A DNA stretch of 41,867 nucleotides. It comes from Actinomycetes bacterium. GTDB taxonomy: Bacteria; Actinomycetota; Acidimicrobiia; Acidimicrobiales; CADCSY01. Where the stretch lies: NCBI GenBank assembly GCA_025464025.1, contig JAODBP010000129.1, positions 1 through 41,867 on the forward strand, written 5' to 3'. Under the pieces are notes generated by a model. It did not search any database and was not told the origin of the DNA. It worked only from the letters and a program-made list of their open reading frames with translations. A program made the translations under genes and the position numbers. Of this stretch, positions 36,216-41,867 are shown one piece after another. How positions within the stretch are numbered: the stretch's first letter is position 1; every line of letters begins with the position of its first letter.

Positions 36216-37217
36216 GTGAGCTACAAGGCCGAGTACATCTGGATCGACGGCACCGAGCCGACCCCGCTCCTTCGGTCCAAGACCAAGATCCTGAAGGACG
36301 GCGCCGAGCCGCCGATCTGGGGCTTCGACGGGTCGAGCACCAACCAGGCCGAGGGTCACTCGTCGGACCGCGTGCTCCAGCCGGTGTTCAGCTGCCCGGA
36401 TCCGATCCGGGGCGGCGACGACATCCTCGTGATGTCCGAGGTCCTGAACATCGACATGACGCCGCACGAGACCAACACCCGCGCCGCGTGCGCCGAGGTG
36501 GCCGAGAAGTTCAAGGGCCAGGAGATGATCTTCGGCCTCGAGCAGGAGTACACCCTCTTCCGGGGCACCCGCCCGCTCGGCTTCCCGGACTCGGGTGGCT
36601 ACCCCGGCCCGCAGGGCCCGTACTACTGCGGCGTCGGCGCCGACGACATCTACGGTCGCCCGCTGGTGGAGGACCACCTGGAGGCGTGCCTCGAGGCCGG
36701 CCTCGAGATCTCCGGCATCAACGGCGAGGTCATGCCCGGCCAGTGGGAGTTCCAGGTCGGGCCGCTCGGCCCGGTCGAGGTCTCCGACCAGCTGTGGATC
36801 GCCCGCTGGCTGCTCCACCGCCTCGGTGAGGACCACGGCATCTCGGTGACCCTCGACCCGAAGCCGGTTCGGGGCGACTGGAACGGTGCCGGCTGCCACA
36901 CCAACTTCTCCACCAAGGCCATGCGCGAGTCCTACGACCCGATCATCGCCGCCTGCGAGGCACTCGGGAAGAACTGGGAGGAGCACGTCCACCAGTACGG
37001 CTTCGGCATCGAGCACCGCCTCACCGGCCTGCACGAGACCGCCCCGTGGAACGAGTTCAGCTACGGCGTCTCCAACCGCGGTGCGTCGGTGCGCATCCCG
37101 TGGCAGGTCGAGCAGGACAAGAAGGGCTACGCCGAGGACCGTCGGCCCAACGCCAACATGGACCCGTACGTCGTGTGCCGTCTGATCACGAACACCGTCT
37201 GCAGCGCCGCTTCCTGA
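36216..37217 (+). CDS. glnII: Glutamine synthetase type II (eukaryotic type)
   Basis: 333 aa. Typical GSII motifs: 'AEYIWIDGTEPTPLLRSKTK', 'PIWGFDGSSTNQAEG' (the D-G-S-S-T-x-Q-A signature), 'FGLEQEYTLFRG', 'DDIYGRPLVEDHLEACLEAGLEI' region, 'NGEVMPGQWEFQVGP', 'DWNGAGCHTNFST' and 'ASVRIPWQVEQDKKGYAEDRRPNANMDPY'. All catalytic segments are present and the length is normal. GSII in Actinomycetota is usually a nitrogen-starvation enzyme under GlnR; the box at 36134 supports that here. A strong T-tailed terminator follows at 37236. Confidence 0.95.
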   Translation: MSYKAEYIWIDGTEPTPLLRSKTKILKDGAEPPIWGFDGSSTNQAEGHSSDRVLQPVFSCPDPIRGGDDILVMSEVLNIDMTPHETNTRAACAEVAEKFKGQEMIFGLEQEYTLFRGTRPLGFPDSGGYPGPQGPYYCGVGADDIYGRPLVEDHLEACLEAGLEISGINGEVMPGQWEFQVGPLGPVEVSDQLWIARWLLHRLGEDHGISVTLDPKPVRGDWNGAGCHTNFSTKAMRESYDPIIAACEALGKNWEEHVHQYGFGIEHRLTGLHETAPWNEFSYGVSNRGASVRIPWQVEQDKKGYAEDRRPNANMDPYVVCRLITNTVCSAAS

Positions 37218-37235
37218 CGCCTGCACCAGACCTGC

Positions 37236-37270
37236 GAGCGGCCGCCCTCCGGGGCGGTCGCTCTGCTTTT
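37236..37270 (+). terminator. Rho-independent terminator of the GSII gene
   Basis: GAGCGGCCGCCC (37236-37247) pairs with GGGCGGTCGCTC (37252-37263), one G-T wobble, around TCCG, followed by TGCTTTT (37264-37270). The T-run makes it the most canonical terminator of the window. Confidence 0.85.
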
Positions 37271-37704
37271 CAGCGGGCCTTCAGCGGCTGCTCGCGCTTC
37301 GGCCGCTTCGGCTTCCGGGGCCGGGTGGCCACGACCTGGGCGCCCATGATCAGCACGGCCACGGCGAAGCCCCCGATCGAGAGCAGCACCAGGATCGGGA
37401 GCACCCGGCCGCCCGGGTCCTTCACGGGCACCGGTGCGGTCGTCGGCGGGGTCGTCGCCGGGCTGCCCTGGGGTGGGACGAACGCCGGCTGGGTCGAGGG
37501 CGGCACCGTCGACGTGGTCGTGGTCGGCCTCCGGGTGGTGGTGGGCGCCGGCGCCGTCGTCGGGGCGGTGGTGGGGGCCACGGTGGTGGTCGGCGCGGTC
37601 GTCGTCGGCACCTCGCTGGTGGACGGCGCCGGCCCGAGGATCTGCGCCGCGGCGGGGGTCGCGCTGCCGACGAGGAGAGCGGCAGCGAGGGCCAGGGCAC
37701 GCAC
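37270..37704 (-). CDS. Secreted or anchored Thr/Pro-rich protein with C-terminal TM
   Basis: 144 aa from the GTG at 37704. Residues 1-22 form a signal peptide with an ATPAAAQ cleavage region, 25-85 a Thr/Pro/Ala low-complexity spacer (TTTAPTT-type repeats), then one TM helix at about 100-122 and a strongly basic cytoplasmic tail (RPRKPKRPKREQPLKAR). This is the topology of a short type I surface protein with a flexible, probably glycosylated exterior. There is no recognisable domain, so no function is given. It is divergent from the NAD synthetase gene, with 36 bp between starts. Confidence 0.7.
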   Translation of the reverse strand: MRALALAAALLVGSATPAAAQILGPAPSTSEVPTTTAPTTTVAPTTAPTTAPAPTTTRRPTTTTSTVPPSTQPAFVPPQGSPATTPPTTAPVPVKDPGGRVLPILVLLSIGGFAVAVLIMGAQVVATRPRKPKRPKREQPLKAR

Positions 37705-37740
37705 GGGTCGCAGTCTGCCAGCGCCCACTACCGTTGCCGG

Positions 37741-39468
37741 GTGCACGTCGTCCGGGTCGCGCTCTGCCAGGTGAACACCGTCGTCGGTGACCTCGAGGGC
37801 AACCTGGCGCGCCTCCTCGAGGGGCTGGAGGAGGCGGAGTCGCACGGTTGCGACCTCGCCGTGTTCCCCGAGTTGGCCATCACCGGCTACCCACCCGAGG
37901 ACCTGCTGCTGCGCCGGGGCTTCGTCGACGCCAACGTCGAGGTGCTCGAGCGCTTCGCGGCGCGCACCACTGGCTCGTGCGCCGCCGTGGTGGGTTTCGT
38001 CGAGAGCGGGCGCGACCTCTACAACGCCGCCGCCGTGTGCGCGCGCGGCGAGGTGCTCGGCACCTACCGCAAGCGCCACCTGCCGAACTACGCCGTGTTC
38101 GACGAGGCCCGCTACTTCGCCGAGGGCGACGGCCCGGCCCCGCTGTTCGAGATCGCCGGCACCACCGTCGGCGTGTCGATCTGCGAGGACGCCTGGAACC
38201 CGGTCGGTCCCATCGCCTGGGAGGCGGCCGGGGGCGCCGAGCTGCACGTGAGCATCAACGCCTCGCCGTTCTACGTCGGCCGCCACCTCGAGCGCGAGCG
38301 CATGCTCACGACCCGCGCCGCCGACTCGGCGTGCACCATCGTCTACGTCAACCAGGTCGGTGGGCAGGACGAGCTGGTCTTCGACGGCGGCTCGATGGTG
38401 ATCGCCCCCACCGGACAGGTCGTGGCCCAGGCGCCCCAGTTCGTCGAGCAGACGATGGTCGTCGACATCCAGGTCGAGCCGGCCTGGCGCAAGCGGGTGC
38501 TCGACCCTCGGGGCCGAGCCATGGCCGAGCCGCTCCCGATCGTGCCGGTCACCGCTGACCCCGGCCGCGACGCCATCGACCTCAGGTACGCGCCGACGAT
38601 CACGCCGTGGCTCGAGCCGAGCGAGGAGGCCTACGAGGCGCTGGTGCTCGGCACCCGCGACTACGTGCGGAAGAACGGCTTCACCGACGTCGTGCTCGGC
38701 CTCTCCGGAGGCATCGACTCGTCGCTGGTCACGGTCATCGCGGCCGACGCCATCGGGCCCGAGCACGTGCACGCCGTGGCGCTCCCGTCCCGCTACTCCA
38801 CCGAGCACTCGATCACCGACGCCGAGAAGCTCTGCGCCAACCTCGGCATCGAGCTGCGCACCATCGAGATCGAGCCGGCGTTCGCCCCGATGCTCGACCT
38901 GCTGGCGCCGTCGTTCGAGGGCCGCGACCCCGACATCACCGAGGAGAACCTCCAGGGTCGCATCCGCGCCGCCCTGCTGATGGCGCTGGCCAACAAGTTC
39001 CGCAGCTGGTTGGTGCTCATCTGCGGCAACAAGAGCGAGCTGGCCGTCGGCTACACGACGATCTACGGCGTCGACATGGCGGGCGGGTTCGCCGTGATCA
39101 AGGACGTGGTGAAGACCTCGGTCTACGAGCTGTGCCGCACCCGCAACGAGCGGGCCGGCTACGACCTCATCCCCGCCTCGGTGCTGGCCAAGCCGCCCTC
39201 GGCCGAGCTGGCGCCGGGCCAGCGCGACGACCAGAACCTCCCGCCCTACGACGTGCTCGATCCCATCGTCGAGGCCTACGTCGAGGACGACCTCACCGTC
39301 GAGGACCTCATCCAGCGGGGCCACGACCCGGCCATCGTCCGCCGGGTGGCTCGCATGATCGACATCGCCGAGTGGAAGCGACGCCAGGCGCCGATCGGCG
39401 TGCGCATCACCGACAAGGCGTTCGGCCGCGACCGCCGCATGCCCATCACCAACCGCTTCCCTGGTTGA
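37741..39468 (+). CDS. nadE: Glutamine-dependent NAD+ synthetase
   Basis: 575 aa from the GTG at 37741. The N-terminal nitrilase-like glutaminase has the catalytic triad E44 ('FPELAITGYPPEDLL'), K111 ('YRKRHLPNYAVFDE') and C148 ('SICEDAW'). The C-terminal synthetase (from about 295) has the ATP pyrophosphatase loop SGGIDSS at 322-328, 'ALPSRYSTEHS', 'GNKSELAVGYTT' and 'YGVDMAGGFAVIKDVVKT'. It amidates nicotinic acid adenine dinucleotide with ammonia channelled from glutamine, the last step of NAD+ synthesis. The downstream EamA gene starts in its stop (TTGA). Confidence 0.95.
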   Translation: MHVVRVALCQVNTVVGDLEGNLARLLEGLEEAESHGCDLAVFPELAITGYPPEDLLLRRGFVDANVEVLERFAARTTGSCAAVVGFVESGRDLYNAAAVCARGEVLGTYRKRHLPNYAVFDEARYFAEGDGPAPLFEIAGTTVGVSICEDAWNPVGPIAWEAAGGAELHVSINASPFYVGRHLERERMLTTRAADSACTIVYVNQVGGQDELVFDGGSMVIAPTGQVVAQAPQFVEQTMVVDIQVEPAWRKRVLDPRGRAMAEPLPIVPVTADPGRDAIDLRYAPTITPWLEPSEEAYEALVLGTRDYVRKNGFTDVVLGLSGGIDSSLVTVIAADAIGPEHVHAVALPSRYSTEHSITDAEKLCANLGIELRTIEIEPAFAPMLDLLAPSFEGRDPDITEENLQGRIRAALLMALANKFRSWLVLICGNKSELAVGYTTIYGVDMAGGFAVIKDVVKTSVYELCRTRNERAGYDLIPASVLAKPPSAELAPGQRDDQNLPPYDVLDPIVEAYVEDDLTVEDLIQRGHDPAIVRRVARMIDIAEWKRRQAPIGVRITDKAFGRDRRMPITNRFPG

Positions 39469-40334
39469 GGAGGAAGCCCGACCTCGCCCTGGCGGGCGCG
39501 GCCACCCTCTTCGGGTCGACGTTCCTCGTCATGCAGGACGCCGTGCGCGACGTCGACCCGTACGCGTTCCTCGTCGCCCGCTTCGGCATCGGCGCCGTCC
39601 TGCTCGCGCCGCTGGTGTGGCGGGCGCGCACCGACCACCTGTTCCGCCACGGTGCCCTCGCCGGGCTCTGCCTGGCCGGCGGCTACGTGGGTCAGACCGT
39701 GGGGCTCCAGTACACGACCACCTCGGTGTCGGCCTTCTTCACCTACCTGCTGGTGGTGATCGTGCCGCTCCTGTCGGCCGTCCTCCTGCGCCGCCCGCCC
39801 CTGCCCTCGACGCTGGCCGGCATCCTCCTCGCCGTCACCGGCCTGGTGGTGATGAGCGGCACCGGACTCGCCCTCGGCAAGGGCGAGGTGCTCACCCTGC
39901 TGGGCGCCATCGCCTTCGCCGGTCACATCGTCGTGCTGTCCGAGGTGGCCGAGCGCCACGACGTCTTCGCCCTCAACGCCGTGCAGTTCGGCACCGTCGC
40001 CGTGGTGCTCCTCGCCCCGGCGCTGGTGCAGGGCAGCTTCGACTTCCCGGGCTCGGCCTGGGCGGCCGCCGCCTACACGGGCGTCGTGGTCAGCGTCGTC
40101 GCCTTCGGCCTCCAGGTGTGGGGCCAGGCCAGGGTGAGCGCGTCCCGCGCCGCCCTCGTGCTCATGCTGGAGCCCGTCGTCGCCGCCGTGATCGGCCGGC
40201 TCGACGGCGAGCACCTCGGCTTCGCCGGTGCGGTGGGTGCCGCCCTCATCCTCGCCGGCATCCTCGTGTGCGAGCTCGCCGGGCCGCTCCTTGACCGGCC
40301 CGGGCGACCCGGCCAACCTGAGCCGTCGTGCTGA
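39465..40334 (+). CDS. EamA/DMT-family transporter
   Basis: 289 aa from the TTG at 39465, overlapping the nadE stop by 4 bp. Ten predicted helices in two EamA repeats: 'PDLALAGAATLFGSTFLVMQ', 'GYVGQTVGLQYTTTSVSAFFTYLLVVIVPLLSAVL' (in two stretches), then 'GEVLTLLGAIAFAGHIVVLSEVAERHD' and 'VSASRAALVLMLEPVVAAVIG', which are the hallmark ends of each repeat. Such carriers export amino acids, nucleotides or metabolites; none is assigned here. Coupling to nadE may be only transcriptional. Confidence 0.9.
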   Translation: MRRKPDLALAGAATLFGSTFLVMQDAVRDVDPYAFLVARFGIGAVLLAPLVWRARTDHLFRHGALAGLCLAGGYVGQTVGLQYTTTSVSAFFTYLLVVIVPLLSAVLLRRPPLPSTLAGILLAVTGLVVMSGTGLALGKGEVLTLLGAIAFAGHIVVLSEVAERHDVFALNAVQFGTVAVVLLAPALVQGSFDFPGSAWAAAAYTGVVVSVVAFGLQVWGQARVSASRAALVLMLEPVVAAVIGRLDGEHLGFAGAVGAALILAGILVCELAGPLLDRPGRPGQPEPSC

Positions 40335-40840
40335 TCCGCGACACCGCCCGCCGCCTCGCCCACCTCGCCTGGGTGGAGCGCCGGCTCTTCGAGGTGGTCG
40401 GCGCGTGGGTGGTCGGCACCGCCGACGGCGAGGTCGCTGCCCTGTTCGCCGCCCGGTCGATGCACCACGGCTGGCGCGCCTCGCTGCTCGAGGAGCAGGT
40501 GCCGGTCCTCCACGACCTCGACCCGGCCGAGCTCGCGCCGCCGGACGCCTTCGTCCACCTGCTCGACGCCGTGGCGGCGTCGGCCGACGACCGGGAGCGG
40601 CTGGTGGCTCTGGCCCAGGTCGTCGGGCCGCACCTCGCCGCTCGCCACCAGGCCCTGCTCGGTGACGCGACGCCGGTGGCCGACGGGCCGATGGCCCGGG
40701 TGCTGCGCCTCGTCGTCGTCGACGAGCAGGATGACCAGCGGGCCGCCGAGCTGCTGCTGTCGTCACGTTTCGGTGACGACGACGTGCGGGCGGCGGCCCA
40801 CCGGTCGGCGCTGGAGCGCCTCCTGCCCCCCGGGATCTAG
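40328..40840 (+). CDS. All-helical conserved hypothetical protein
   Basis: 170 aa from the GTG at 40328, overlapping the EamA end by 7 bp. It is predicted to be all helix, with a repeated pattern of Asp/Glu/His-rich faces: 'RRLAHLAWVERRLFEVVGAWV', 'AALFAARSMHHGWRASLLEEQVPVL' and 'LVALAQVVGPHLAARHQALLG'. The 'MHHGWRA.LLE' and 'HLAARHQ' segments could form a ferritin-like or di-metal helical bundle, but no exact motif is met. I do not recognise the family. Its start inside the EamA gene and a convergent 4-bp overlap with the stop at 40837 argue it is a real gene. Confidence 0.7.
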   Translation: MLIRDTARRLAHLAWVERRLFEVVGAWVVGTADGEVAALFAARSMHHGWRASLLEEQVPVLHDLDPAELAPPDAFVHLLDAVAASADDRERLVALAQVVGPHLAARHQALLGDATPVADGPMARVLRLVVVDEQDDQRAAELLLSSRFGDDDVRAAAHRSALERLLPPGI

Positions 40841-41298
40841 TCCTCGTCCTCGGCGTGGTCACGGCCCTGGGTGCCGTGGTCCTCGCCCGACCTGCCGTGG
40901 TCGTCGGCCGCGTCGTGGCCGAGCCCGTCGTCACCGTGGTCGTCGCCGGCCTCGCGCTCGGTCGCCCGTGCCGCGTTGCGGGCGTGGGCCGCCTCGCTGA
41001 CCTCACGCCCGTGGTTGTCGGGGTGCTCGGGGTGGTCGGCGTCGTCGAGGCCGTGGGCGGTGGTCGTCGTGGTCGGTGCGACCGTCGTGCTCGTGGTGCT
41101 GGTCGTCGTCGGTGCGGCCGTGGTGGTGGTCGTCGTCTCGTCGGCGGCGACGAGCGGTCCGCCCGTGACCGACGGCGACGGGTGGCTGCTCGCCGGCTGC
41201 AGGGCGATGACGGTGCCCGCCGTGCCGAAGGCGAGGACCGTGGCGCCGACGCCCACGACCACCTTCGAACCGAGTGCCGTCAACAGGTGCTGCTTCAT
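40837..41298 (-). CDS. Membrane-anchored Thr- and His/Asp-rich low-complexity protein
   Basis: 153 aa. One N-terminal TM segment (about 10-33, 'GSKVVVGVGATVLAFGTAGTVIAL'), then a Thr-rich spacer (55-80) and a long acidic/His-rich tail with many DDHG, EDHG and HAEDED motifs. The His and Asp density suggests divalent metal binding outside the membrane, but low-complexity tails are weak evidence. Its ATG overlaps the TGA of the upstream gene (ATGA), so the two are translated together; the upstream protein has a similar TM and Thr/Gly/Asp-rich layout. The pair may be a cell-surface or anti-sigma-linked unit. Confidence 0.68.
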   Translation of the reverse strand: MKQHLLTALGSKVVVGVGATVLAFGTAGTVIALQPASSHPSPSVTGGPLVAADETTTTTTAAPTTTSTTSTTVAPTTTTTAHGLDDADHPEHPDNHGREVSEAAHARNAARATEREAGDDHGDDGLGHDAADDHGRSGEDHGTQGRDHAEDED

Positions 41299-41867
41299 CC
41301 GTGACCTCCGTCGTCCCCGGAGCCCGAGCTCGAGCCCTCATCGACGTGAACGTCCGCGCCGTCGACGGGGTTACGCCCCGATCCGCGGCCCGAGCTCTCG
41401 GCCCCGCCCTGGCCGTCGTTGCCGCCGTCCTTGCCGCTGCCCGTGCCCTTGCCGTCGCCGCGACCGGGCGCGTCGTCCGACCCTCGGTGGTCGTCCCCGG
41501 ACCGGCCGGGGCCGCCGCCGTGGTCGTCGACCGTCGTCGGCGGTGCGGTCGGCCGCTGGGTGGTCGGCACGACGACCGGTCGAGCCGTGGTGCTGGTCGT
41601 GCTCGTGGTGGGCACCGTCGTGGTCGTCGCCGGCCGGGCGTCGGGCAGGTGCACGCCCACGTGGTCGACCACGTCGGCCACCCGCTGCTGCACCGGCCGC
41701 GGGAGCGCACCGGCGACGCCGAGGCCACCGAAGGCGATGCCGGCGACGGCACCCGCGACGACGGCCCGCACGCCCAACCGGCGGCGCCGCCGCGGCGTCG
41801 GGGCCGGCGCGGCGGCCGACGCGCCGTCGCGGAACAGGGTGGCCAGGGCGTCGCCGACGACCGGCGC
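41295..41867 (-). CDS. Membrane protein with Thr- and Gly/Asp-rich tail (partial, runs off the right edge)
   Basis: The frame is open from the right edge (190 codons in the window) to TGA at 41295-41297, so the start is missing. The visible N-terminal part (AP-VVGDALATLFRDGASAAAP then a RRRRR stretch) looks like a cytoplasmic segment, followed by a TM helix ('VRAVVAGAVAGIAFGGLGVAG'), a Thr-rich spacer (TTTTVPTTS-type) and a Gly/Asp/Ser-rich tail. A cytoplasmic head joined to one TM and a Thr-rich tail is the layout of many ECF anti-sigma factors, but the head is cut off. It overlaps the next gene by 4 bp. Confidence 0.6.
   Translation of the reverse strand, partial: APVVGDALATLFRDGASAAAPAPTPRRRRRLGVRAVVAGAVAGIAFGGLGVAGALPRPVQQRVADVVDHVGVHLPDARPATTTTVPTTSTTSTTARPVVVPTTQRPTAPPTTVDDHGGGPGRSGDDHRGSDDAPGRGDGKGTGSGKDGGNDGQGGAESSGRGSGRNPVDGADVHVDEGSSSGSGDDGGHG

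Noticed and set aside
1..41867. Window-scale phage, ICE or defence island
   Set aside because: No integrase, transposase, capsid, restriction, CRISPR or retron genes; base composition is even apart from short stretches near 1.78 kb and 23.45 kb.

Overview
The window is about 72% GC with dense genes, many GTG and TTG starts, and frequent 1-4 bp ATGA/GTGA/TTGA stop-start overlaps. Together with a mycothiol-type ArsC, an FxsA protein, paired GSI and GSII glutamine synthetases, a GlnR-like regulator and HicB antitoxins with an internal helix-turn-helix, this points to an Actinomycetota chromosome. Class Acidimicrobiia is my guess from general gene style and is not proven by any single marker. No phage, insertion sequence, CRISPR array or rRNA was seen. 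One tRNA-Ser(CGA) is present.

Layout. 1-1.75 kb: the tail of an ABC exporter, a secreted lectin-like protein, and a hicAB toxin-antitoxin locus whose hicA is frameshifted at a C6G4 run. 1.97-3.85 kb: a complete ABC exporter half-transporter. 3.93-8.89 kb: a tightly coupled catabolic operon (class II aldolase, amidohydrolase-2, SDR, enoyl-CoA hydratase, acyl-CoA ligase). 8.9-10.2 kb: a sulfite-oxidase-like molybdoprotein with a flavin reductase. 10.2-12.8 kb, minus strand: a ferric-reductase-like membrane flavocytochrome, an FMN-binding exported protein and ApbE flavin transferase. 12.9-15.7 kb: a small membrane protein, a two-component system and a 4-TM protein. Similar 11-bp direct repeats lie in front of both the redox operon and the 4-TM gene. 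15.8-17.8 kb: a divergent arsenic locus (ArsR; ArsI/CadI, aquaglyceroporin-like channel, ArsC) with no efflux pump.

17.9-27.0 kb: an RsbU-like phosphatase convergent with a STAS protein, tRNA-Ser, TadA, a soluble histidine kinase, an MFS exporter, a membrane-anchored trypsin-fold protein lacking its catalytic His and Ser, FxsA, a possible 39-aa linker ORF inside an inverted repeat, Nudix, an MBL hydrolase, and a PAS histidine-kinase-like protein whose phospho-accepting His is Gln. 26.7-30.5 kb: Mrp and an A-type Fe-S carrier (divergent), an EAL phosphodiesterase, and an ECF sigma factor fused to its own membrane zinc-finger anti-sigma region. 30.5-33.5 kb: a Tat lipoprotein with a thioredoxin-like CX4C, a compact [2Fe-2S]/molybdenum hydroxylase fusion, RidA and a 51-aa membrane protein. 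33.45-34.04 kb is the only long non-coding stretch and is rich in hairpins. 34.0-37.2 kb: a nitrogen-assimilation island (GlnR-like regulator, glnA, divergent GSII) with a GlnR-like box between the two synthetases. 37.3-41.9 kb: Thr-rich anchored proteins, NAD+ synthetase, an EamA transporter and an unknown helical protein.

The most system-like region is 10.2-15.7 kb: a membrane flavocytochrome, a covalently flavinylated exported carrier, its flavin transferase and a linked two-component system, which together suggest regulated electron export across the membrane. Single-gene oddities worth following are the Gln-for-His kinase, the pseudoprotease, the compact molybdenum hydroxylase, the frameshifts in hicA and at the apbE start, and the hairpin-rich intergenic region.
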